Below are positions 1 through 4,903 of a stretch of DNA of 5,395 nt, in pieces. A program made the position numbers and the translations under genes. The first letter of the stretch is position 1. The number at the start of each line of letters is the position of its first letter. The notes beneath the pieces were generated by a model. It ran no database searches and was not told the origin of the DNA. It was given only the letters and a program-made list of their open reading frames with translations. Source of the stretch: Minisyncoccota bacterium (GTDB taxonomy: Bacteria > Patescibacteriota > Minisyncoccia > Phycocordibacterales > UBA9973); assembly GCA_017984185.1 (NCBI GenBank), contig JAGNZX010000039.1, positions 1 to 5,395 of the forward strand, written 5' to 3'.

Positions 1-13
1 ACATTGTTCTAAC

Positions 14-43
14 AAAAAAACACCCTGAAAGGGGTGTTTTTTT
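14..43 (+). terminator. Intrinsic terminator of an upstream gene
   Basis: A perfect hairpin has the arms AAAAAAACACCC and GGGTGTTTTTTT around a GAAA loop closed by a T-G pair. It ends in seven T on the + strand, and the A run on the other arm means it could also work on the minus strand. No gene precedes it in the window, so it most likely ends a gene lying before position 1 and insulates the regulator gene that starts at 84. Confidence 0.85.
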
Positions 44-49
44 GTTTAC

Positions 50-77
50 TTGCGTTTTTCAGAGGAAAGCATAAAAT
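50..77 (+). promoter_or_regulatory. Weak candidate promoter for the winged-helix gene
   Basis: A -10-like TAAAAT (72-77) lies 6 bases before the ATG at 84, with a poor -35 candidate TTGCGT (50-55) at 16-bp spacing. If it is used, transcription would start at or next to the ATG and the mRNA would be leaderless. A purine run, AGAGGA at 61-66, could act as a ribosome binding site only for a transcript starting further upstream, and its distance from the ATG (17 bases) is longer than usual. Confidence 0.35.
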
Positions 78-83
78 AACGGG

Positions 84-674
84 ATGGAAATTTTAGGAAA
101 AATACTGGGTAGTCCAGCAAGGGTGAAGATAATGCGTTTGTTTTTGGTAAACAAGAATAATAATTTTAATCCAAAAGAAGTGGCGCAGAGGAGTCGGGTG
201 GGGGTAGATATTGTCCGTAGAGAATTGCGGTTGCTCGCATCGGTGAATTTTGTAAAGAAGCGTTCAGCGACATCAACCGAATGGTATTACAACCCAGCCT
301 TTAAGTATGGAGCTGAGTTCGAAGAGCTCTTGGTCTTGGGTGAAAGCCTGAGTAGTGAATCTATCGTCGAGACTTTCAAAAAAGTAGGCAAGATTAAACT
401 TTTAATAGTTTCTGGTGTGTTTATAAAAAATAGCGATAGTCGCGTCGATTTGTTGATAGTTGGCGACAATATGAAGCGCAATAAAATCGAAGAGGGTATA
501 CGTAAAATCGAGGCCGAGATGGGGGCCGAGCTGGTCTACGCCGTCTTTGATACTCAAGAATTTTTATACCGTTTAAACATGTATGACAAGCTGATACGGG
601 ATATTTTAGACTTCCCACACGATGTCCTAATACAGGCCAAAGAGTTATCCACACAAGCTTTAAAAAAGATATAA
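84..674 (+). CDS. Winged-helix DNA-binding protein with degenerate nucleotidyltransferase-like domain
   Basis: This is a 196-residue cytoplasmic protein, probably a transcriptional regulator. Residues 1-72 read as an ArsR-like winged helix: a first helix with LGSPARVKIMRLFL, a helix-turn-helix around NPKEVAQRSRVGVDIVRREL, and a wing ending near EWYYNP. A linker helix (about 76-102) leads to an alpha/beta domain (about 103-185). Its segment SGVFIKNSDSRVDLLIVGD resembles the core of MNT-type nucleotidyltransferases, GS...SDxDLLV. Only one of the usual two acidic residues is present (D122; the other position is R120), and the GS pair is replaced by GV. Catalysis is therefore doubtful, and the domain more likely serves ligand sensing or oligomerisation. 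The same two-part architecture is familiar to me from Parcubacteria proteins, usually annotated only as regulators. The gene has no operon partner: the next gene has its own promoter just after the stop. Targets cannot be inferred. The DNA-binding assignment is firmer than the second domain. Confidence 0.75.
   Translation: MEILGKILGSPARVKIMRLFLVNKNNNFNPKEVAQRSRVGVDIVRRELRLLASVNFVKKRSATSTEWYYNPAFKYGAEFEELLVLGESLSSESIVETFKKVGKIKLLIVSGVFIKNSDSRVDLLIVGDNMKRNKIEEGIRKIEAEMGAELVYAVFDTQEFLYRLNMYDKLIRDILDFPHDVLIQAKELSTQALKKI
645..653 (+). other. Perfect DnaA-box 9-mer inside a gene
   Basis: TTATCCACA matches the E. coli-type DnaA box exactly. It lies within the last codons of the winged-helix gene. 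A single exact 9-mer can arise by chance, so its weight comes only from the other copy at 2074 and the imperfect pair at 2443-2462. Confidence 0.35.
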
Positions 675-678
675 AAAT

Positions 679-687
679 TGGTATACT
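679..687 (+). promoter_or_regulatory. Extended -10 promoter element for the membrane-channel gene
   Basis: TGGTATACT is an extended -10 element (TGn plus TATACT, one mismatch to TATAAT). It starts 4 bases after the stop codon of the preceding gene, and no good -35 is visible, as is common for extended -10 promoters. Transcription would start near 694, giving a leader of about 60 nt. A second possibility is TTTAAT (743-748), 5 bases before the ATG, which would make the mRNA leaderless. The local AT-richness makes that second box less specific. Confidence 0.5.
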
Positions 688-696
688 TATAGGTAG

Positions 697-724
697 AACT
701 TTATAAGGTCGAAACTTTAAAGGT
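697..724 (+). repeat. Near-identical direct repeat in the leader of the channel gene
   Basis: AACTTTATAAGGT (697-709) and AACTTTAAAGGT (713-724) differ by one base deletion and are spaced 16 bases apart, about one and a half helical turns. They lie just downstream of the extended -10 element. They could form an operator or be a chance duplication; no binding protein is implied. Confidence 0.4.
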
Positions 725-753
725 TTTTATTAATTAATTGTTTTTAATTTATT

Positions 754-1449
754 ATGAATAATGGTATTTGGCTTTCTTGGGGTGAAGTTTTTAATGCATC
801 CCTCAGAGATTTGTGGTTTGGTTTTGTTCAATTTACTCCAAAGCTAGTTGTAGCCGTAGTCTTGTTTATGGTTGGTTGGCTTTTGGGTAATATCATTGCT
901 CGAGCTATCGAACAAGTTTTTGGAAGCTTAAAGATAGACAGTCTTTTTAAATCAGTCGGAGCAGATGATACTTTACGAAAAGCTGGCATGAGTTTGGATT
1001 CTGGCCACTTTGTCGGACAAGTTGCAAAATGGTTTGTAGTTGTGGTTTTCCTTATCCCTTCTCTTAACCTTGTTGGTTTGAGTAGTATCACTAGTTTCTT
1101 GCAAAATGATGTGCTTGGTTTCTTACCACATGTTATCGTTGCTGCATTCATCTTGATCATTGCTACTGTGGTAGCCGAGGGTCTTTCTAAGGCTGCAACA
1201 GCTACAGCAAAATCAATGAACCTAAGTTCAGCAAATATGCTTGGTGCAATTGCTAAGTATTCTGTATGGATTTTTGCTTTCATTATTGCTCTTGGCCAAT
1301 TGGGTGTCGCTGATTACTACATGAGTGTCCTATTCACAGGAATAGTAGCTATGTTGTCATTTGGTGGTGCTCTTGCTTTTGGTTTGGGTGGTAAAGAACA
1401 CGCTTCTCGATTCCTTTCAAAGCTTGGTGAAGAGGTGTCTTCAAAATAA
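754..1449 (+). CDS. MscS-related conserved TM-helix membrane protein without cytoplasmic domain
   Basis: This is a 231-residue inner-membrane protein. Hydrophobic helices can be read at about 30-52, 90-109, 122-141, 167-186 and 189-213. The first is TPKLVVAVVLFMVGWLLG. The last contains FGGALAFGLGGKEHASRFL, the glycine-rich segment that resembles the pore helix of small-conductance mechanosensitive channels and is typical of proteins with the conserved TM-helix repeat (Pfam PF05552). The regions around 30-80 and 120-165 look like two repeats of that unit. MscS proper continues into a beta domain and cage of more than 100 residues. Here the chain stops about 18 residues after the pore helix, so it may form or modify a pore without the usual cytoplasmic vestibule. 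Transport or osmotic function is inferred from the family, not shown. The start is preceded by an AT-rich stretch with no Shine-Dalgarno sequence, and the gene is monocistronic, closed by the terminator at 1471. Confidence 0.8.
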   Translation: MNNGIWLSWGEVFNASLRDLWFGFVQFTPKLVVAVVLFMVGWLLGNIIARAIEQVFGSLKIDSLFKSVGADDTLRKAGMSLDSGHFVGQVAKWFVVVVFLIPSLNLVGLSSITSFLQNDVLGFLPHVIVAAFILIIATVVAEGLSKAATATAKSMNLSSANMLGAIAKYSVWIFAFIIALGQLGVADYYMSVLFTGIVAMLSFGGALAFGLGGKEHASRFLSKLGEEVSSK

Positions 1450-1470
1450 AACTATTATTTTGTAGTTTAC

Positions 1471-1496
1471 AAAAAGACCCCGCAAGGGGTCTTTTT
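1471..1496 (+). terminator. Strong intrinsic terminator after the channel gene
   Basis: An 11-bp perfect stem, AAAAAGACCCC against GGGGTCTTTTT, closes a GCAA (GNRA) tetraloop and ends in a run of five T. It lies 21 bases after the stop codon. The symmetric A and T runs would also allow it to work on the minus strand, but there is no convergent gene. Confidence 0.92.
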
Positions 1497-1524
1497 GTTT
1501 TCTGGTTTTTTTGGTATTAAGATG

Positions 1525-1530
1525 TATACT
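1525..1530 (+). promoter_or_regulatory. -10 element 6 bases before a start codon
   Basis: TATACT, preceded directly by TG, ends 6 bases before the ATG at 1537. This places the expected transcription start on the ATG itself, a leaderless arrangement. No convincing -35 is seen at normal spacing. The hexamer is identical to the one at 682-687. Confidence 0.5.
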
Positions 1531-1536
1531 TAAGAT

Positions 1537-2412
1537 ATGAAAAAGATATATTTATTTATGGTTTTGTCAGGTATTTTATTTACTATAAATAGTGCATTTG
1601 CCACCGTAGGGGGACCAACTTATATATATAATTTTAAATATAACCCGCTTAACGAATCTGTATATTACATAGCGCAAGATCAAGGCGGTAGAGGTTGCCC
1701 ACCAGAGCTGTTTAAATTATCTTTAAATACTGGTAAATCCCAGGTAGATTATTCTTGTGACCAAGGAGAGAAATTAGAAGTCCAGGATACATTTTCGGCG
1801 GTAGATGCTGAAATCAATAAAATAACTAATAGTTTTAAATATCTAATACCGATAAATTTAAAAACAAACCGAATTTCTATTGATGTGTCTTTTGTTGATT
1901 ACGAAAAGTTGAGCCCGGAACTTGATGAAGTAAAAAATGCTAATTTTATTGCTTCAGTTTATCAAGATAATAAAAAAATAATTGATTTACCTATTAAGGG
2001 TTGTAATTTAGAACAACCTTTTGTATTTGGAGGTTATACAATACCAGGTTTTGATAAAAAAATTGTTTTGCTTTTATCCACAAAAGGGGATTGCTTTGAG
2101 GGGGGCTATATAAATGAAACTCTGCATGTAGTTGGTGGTGTAAGTAACTTAGACAAAACTCAGTTAACAAATTTTTACAAAGACCCTGAGGCCTTAGTTC
2201 CAAATGAAGGTACCCTGGTTGTATTTGAACCAGAAGAAGTAAGTAAAAAACTTGAAAAAGTAAATGATTCTAGTGATGTTGTTGTAAATAAAGATACGGA
2301 CGATACTACGGGTAATGAAAAACAAGCTGATAATAATATCTTATACTTATTTTTAACGTTTTTCTTAGCATTAGGGGTGGGATATGCTTTAGGCAATAAG
2401 ACGGCAAGATAG
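1537..2412 (+). CDS. Exported, C-terminally membrane-anchored protein of unknown function
   Basis: I do not recognise this 291-residue protein. It has a clear Sec signal peptide: MKK, a hydrophobic core to about residue 19, and a likely cleavage after SAFA at residue 22. The body (about 23-230) looks beta-rich and is exported. It has four cysteines (C54, C74, C156, C186), whose spacing suggests two disulfides, C54-C74 and C156-C186. A low-complexity acidic linker (about 231-266, rich in E, K, D, N and T) is followed by one hydrophobic helix (about 268-286, LYLFLTFFLALGVGYALG) and a short NKTAR tail. The expected topology is an extracellular domain on a stalk, anchored in the membrane with the C-terminus inside. 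There is no lipobox and no sortase motif. The start is fixed by the signal peptide and by the -10 box just before it; there is no Shine-Dalgarno sequence. A role at the cell surface is inferred from topology only. The gene lies directly before the rRNA promoter. Confidence 0.7.
   Translation: MKKIYLFMVLSGILFTINSAFATVGGPTYIYNFKYNPLNESVYYIAQDQGGRGCPPELFKLSLNTGKSQVDYSCDQGEKLEVQDTFSAVDAEINKITNSFKYLIPINLKTNRISIDVSFVDYEKLSPELDEVKNANFIASVYQDNKKIIDLPIKGCNLEQPFVFGGYTIPGFDKKIVLLLSTKGDCFEGGYINETLHVVGGVSNLDKTQLTNFYKDPEALVPNEGTLVVFEPEEVSKKLEKVNDSSDVVVNKDTDDTTGNEKQADNNILYLFLTFFLALGVGYALGNKTAR
2074..2082 (+). other. Second perfect DnaA-box 9-mer
   Basis: TTATCCACA occurs again, in the same orientation, inside the exported-protein gene. 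Each copy alone is weak evidence of DnaA binding. Confidence 0.35.
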
Positions 2413-2435
2413 AAAGTTTTTCTTTAATCTTTAGT

Positions 2436-2487
2436 AAAAAAGATGTCCACAGGTTACCCACAAAGGGGCTTAGTTGACATCTTTTTT
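2436..2487 (+). terminator. 12-bp inverted repeat ending in T6, overlapping the rRNA promoter
   Basis: AAAAAAGATGTC (2436-2447) is perfectly complementary to GACATCTTTTTT (2476-2487), with a 28-base loop holding a small CCC/GGG hairpin (2457-2459 with 2465-2467). It lies 23 bases after the exported-protein gene and ends in six T, so it probably works as that gene's terminator. The right arm contains most of the -35 hexamer TTGACA (2474-2479), so terminator and rRNA promoter share bases. The long loop makes it weaker than the terminator at 1471. Confidence 0.6.
2443..2462 (+). other. Tandem imperfect DnaA-box-like pair
   Basis: ATGTCCACA (2443-2451, two mismatches to TTATCCACA) and TTACCCACA (2454-2462, one mismatch) follow each other in the same orientation, separated by GG. 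The pair lies largely in the loop of the inverted repeat, about 12 bases upstream of the rRNA -35. If bound, the protein would sit next to RNA polymerase at this promoter. Confidence 0.3.
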
Positions 2488-2502
2488 GCTTTAGTATAGT
2501 AT
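2474..2502 (+). promoter_or_regulatory. Promoter of the 23S rRNA transcription unit
   Basis: A perfect -35 TTGACA (2474-2479) is followed by TAGTAT (2497-2502) at 17 bp, or by TATAGT (2495-2500, 5 of 6 to consensus) at 15 bp. Transcription should start near 2508. It is the best sigma-70-type promoter in the window and the only convincing one between the last protein gene and the 23S rRNA. It could instead drive a short RNA ending at the terminator-like hairpin at 2578-2599, with a weaker promoter for the rRNA further down that I could not identify. Confidence 0.7.
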
Positions 2503-2514
2503 TGCTAAATCAGT

Positions 2515-2553
2515 ATGAATATTACAAGAAACAGTTTAAAAGGCAGGCCTTAG
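2515..2553 (+). CDS. Possible 12-codon leader peptide
   Basis: ATG at 2515 opens a 12-codon frame, MNITRNSLKGRP, ending at TAG 2551-2553. It begins only about 7 nt after the predicted transcription start, similar to the leaderless layout of the protein genes. Its last sense codons (GGC AGG CCT) lie in a segment, GGCAGG 2542-2547, that can pair with CCCGCC 2577-2582 (one mismatch), the left arm of the following terminator hairpin. This resembles a leader-peptide attenuator, but a frame this short can easily occur by chance and no single amino acid is enriched. Confidence 0.2.
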   Translation: MNITRNSLKGRP

Positions 2554-2577
2554 CAGACTTTTCTTTGTCTGTGAGAC

Positions 2578-2599
2578 CCGCCCGAAAGGCGGTTTTTTT
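2578..2599 (+). terminator. Intrinsic-terminator-like hairpin inside the rRNA leader
   Basis: The stem CCGCC/GGCGG around a CGAAA loop is followed directly by seven T (2593-2599). The form is that of a working intrinsic terminator. It lies about 85 nt after the predicted start of the rRNA transcript and before boxA, where ribosomal antitermination complexes would not yet have formed. Either it ends a short independent RNA or it attenuates rRNA transcription. Confidence 0.65.
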
Positions 2600-2600
2600 G

Positions 2601-2626
2601 TCCCAAAGGGACCCCTTCGGGGTTTT
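2601..2626 (+). terminator. Second hairpin pair with short T run
   Basis: A small hairpin TCCC-AAA-GGGA (2601-2611) is followed by CCCC-TTC-GGGG (2612-2622; a UUCG tetraloop with a 3-bp stem is the alternative fold) and four T. With the preceding hairpin it gives a tandem terminator-like block. The short stem and T run make it weaker than the one at 2578. Confidence 0.45.
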
Positions 2627-2642
2627 AAAACATACTGAATAA

Positions 2643-2656
2643 TTTCTTTGAAAACT
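2643..2656 (+). promoter_or_regulatory. boxA-like rRNA antitermination signal
   Basis: TTTCTTTGAAAACT closely matches the boxA form seen before 16S and 23S genes in Firmicutes (around TGTTCTTTGAAAACT). In that family of signals the RNA binds NusB-NusE (ribosomal protein S10) and protects rRNA transcription from premature termination. Its position about 150 nt before 23S is as expected, and it lies after the terminator-like block. Confidence 0.6.
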
Positions 2657-2661
2657 TAATC

Positions 2662-2719
2662 CTTGTCCCAATTTCTTTCTCCGACCTAGGTCGGAGTGAA
2701 GGGTCTTTTTGGAGACAAG
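2662..2719 (+). repeat. Leader stem-loop with an 18-bp perfect palindrome
   Basis: CTTGTC (2662-2667) pairs with GACAAG (2714-2719). Inside lies CTCCGACCTAGGTCGGAG (2679-2696), a perfect palindrome. As RNA it folds to a 7-bp stem with a CTAG loop; as DNA it could bind a dimeric protein. It probably belongs to the precursor rRNA structure. Confidence 0.55.
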
Positions 2720-2721
2720 AA

Positions 2722-2778
2722 AGAACTTTAATAAATGGTGAGTCCCGAGCGGTCGGGATATACATTTTTTAAAGTTCT
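2722..2778 (+). repeat. Leader stem-loop before the 23S 5' end
   Basis: AGAACTTTA (2722-2730) is perfectly complementary to TAAAGTTCT (2770-2778), and a nested hairpin TCCCGA-GCGG-TCGGGA (2743-2758) caps it. It forms a 57-nt hairpin ending 25 bases before mature 23S. A role in precursor folding or RNase III processing is likely, but the usual long helix pairing both flanks of 23S cannot be tested because the 3' flank is outside the window. Confidence 0.6.
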
Positions 2779-3302
2779 GTTTTGAATTTGTGATTTTCAA
2801 ATTTCTTAACAGGAAATTTAAGGGCGTACGGTGGATGCCTAGACTAAAAATAGCGATGAAGGACGTGGCGTAGCTGCGATAAGCTTCGGGGAGGTGTGTA
2901 GCAACCTTTGATCCGGAGATTTCCGAATGGGGAAACCCTATCTCGTAAACCGAGATAATTTTTTACGTAAGTAAAAGAAGCGTACCCTGGGAAGTGAAAC
3001 ATCTCAGTACCAGGAGGAAAAGAAAAAAACATTTATTTTCTTAGTAGCGGCGAGCGAAAAGGAAAGAGCCCAAACCGAGGTAGCAATACTTCGGGGTTGT
3101 AAGATGACAATTTAGATTTATCTAGGAGAGTCAAAAAATAAAATATTAGCTTAAGTTGCTGGAAAGCGACACCAAAGAAGGTGATAGTCCCGTGAGCGAA
3201 AATATTTTATCTCTTTTATTGTTATTCTTGAGTACCCCAGGACATGAATGGCCGGGGGGAATCTGCCAGAACTAACTGGCAAGGCTAAATATATTTTTAG
3301 AT

Positions 3303-3339
<37 letters not shown>

Positions 3340-4592
3340 CAGTCCGATTAGGACAGTGAAATAGACCTGAAACCGTATGTCTACAAGGAGTTGGAGCAGG
3401 TATTTATATCTGCGACAGCGTGCCTATTGAAGAATGAGCCAACGAGTTTATGCATACTGCTCGGCAAAGTTCTCTAAAAGAACAGAGCCACAGGGAAACC
3501 GAGTGTTAATAGCGCGTAATTGGTAGAATGCATAAGACCCGAAGCGAGGTGAGCTTGCCATGAGCAGGATGAAGTAGAGCGAAAGCTTTATGGAGGTCCG
3601 AACGGGTAGATCGTACGACGTCTTCCGATGACTTGTGGTAAGGAGTGAAAAGCTAATCGAACCTCGTAATAGCTGGTTCTCTCCGAAATAGCTTTAGGGC
3701 TAGCGTCGTGTGTTTCTTTTGGGGGTAGAGCACTGGAAAGTCTCGACAGGTCGCAAGATCGCGAGACTTATCAAACTCCGAATACCAGAAGTAAGAGCGC
3801 GGCAGTTAGGCTATGGGGGCGAAGCTCCATTGGCCAAAAGGGAAACAGCCCGGATCTCAATATAAGGTCCCTAAATTCATGCTAAGTGTAAGACAAGAAG
3901 GTGATATTTCTTTAACAATGAGGAGGTTGGCTTAGAAGCAGCCATCCTTTAAAGATAGCGTAACAGCTCACTCATCTAGAGATTTCGCGTCGAAAATAAT
4001 TGGGGCTAAGCATGGTACCGAATGTGAGGATTTTAAACGTCTTAGGACGCCTAAAGTGGTAGGAGAGTGTTCCAATCTGCTGTGAAGTAGGACTTGTGAG
4101 AGCCTATGGAGCGTTTGGAAGTAAGAATGTTGGCACAAGTAACCGCAATGATGCTGAGAACGCATCACGTCGAAAGATCAAGGTTTCCTTGGTAATGTCA
4201 ATCAGCCAAGGGTTAGTCGGGCCTAAGGGAATGGTGAAAACCGTACTCGATGGACACATGGTTAATATTCCATGACATCTGTATTTAGTGATGGGAGGAC
4301 GAAGTGTAGTATGTATTGCTCATTATGGATTTGAAGTTTGTTTATTAGGGATGATGTGTAGGAAAATCCGCACGCTACTTTTAATGGTAAATCCGAGGTA
4401 AATGAAAAATTTAGTCATACGTGACTAGATAATGATACAAAGCACGCTTCCAAGAAAAATCTCTAAACTTATAAATATAGATTCCGTACCGCAAACCGAC
4501 ACAGGTGATCAGGTCGAGTAGACCAAGACGAACGAGTGAGTGGTCCCCAAGGAACTCGGCAAAAAAGCAGCCGTAACTTCGGGATAAGGCTT

Positions 4593-4715
4593 CCCCGCAT
4601 CACATTGCATGTGATGTAGCTTATAGGTTTTAGCTAATTAGCTAGTTAGGAATTTCCTAAGAAGCTAGCAAGCTAGATAGCTAAGAAGCTTCATCGCGCG
4701 TAGCGTGATGCGGGG
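4593..4715 (+). other. Enlarged helix 63 of 23S rRNA, possible intervening sequence
   Basis: Between the conserved AAGGC (4586-4590) and CAACTG (4736-4741) there are 145 bases, about 80 more than I count for E. coli. The block is closed by an 11-bp perfect helix, CCCCGCATCAC (4593-4603) with GTGATGCGGGG (4705-4715). Inside is a long AGCT-rich hairpin: TAGCTA (4631-4636) with TAGCTA (4678-4683), GCTAG (4641-4645) with CTAGC (4665-4669), capped by the palindrome TTAGGAATTTCCTAA (4646-4660). CATCACAT (4598-4605) can alternatively pair with ATGTGATG (4609-4616), which excludes the closing helix. It could remain as an rRNA expansion or be cut out as an intervening sequence, leaving fragmented 23S. 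Confidence 0.7.
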
Positions 4716-4868
4716 CGCAGCGAAAGTATCCCTGGCAACTGTTTACCAAAAACACAGCTCCCTGCGAACTCGTAAGAGGATGTATAGGGGGTGACACCTG
4801 ACCAATGCCAGAAGGTCAAATATCGACGGTGGTAGTAGCAATATTATTGCAGATTGATATAAGCCCTG

Positions 4869-4903
<35 letters not shown>

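Larger units (their letters stand above)
2503..2803 (+). other. Leader / 5' precursor region of 23S rRNA
   Basis: These 300 bases between promoter and mature 23S hold no tRNA and no convincing long gene. In order they contain a possible 12-codon ORF, small hairpins (2554-2558 with 2567-2571, and the competing 2567-2570 with 2574-2577), two terminator-like hairpins, a boxA-like sequence, two larger stem-loops and a last hairpin (2784-2790 with 2798-2804) next to the 23S 5' end. The 16S rRNA that normally precedes 23S is absent. Confidence 0.65.

Noticed and set aside
421..654. Minus-strand frame opposite the winged-helix gene
   Set aside because: It overlaps a coherent two-domain protein on the plus strand and shows no recognisable features.
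828..1283. Minus-strand 151-codon frame opposite the channel gene
   Set aside because: The plus-strand gene has clear transmembrane helices and a family motif; the opposite frame looks like its shadow and has no start signals.
2522..2800. Minus-strand open frame of 92 codons in the rRNA leader
   Set aside because: It overlaps the hairpins, boxA and stem-loops of the 23S leader, has no ribosome binding site and its composition is that of translated structured RNA.
2503..2803. tRNA gene in the leader
   Set aside because: No cloverleaf, T-loop (GTTCGAATC-like) or CCA-proximal acceptor pairing could be found.
4593..4715. Second group I intron at helix 63
   Set aside because: No P7-like core sequences are visible, and the block is closed by a perfect terminal helix, which fits an expanded helix or intervening sequence better.
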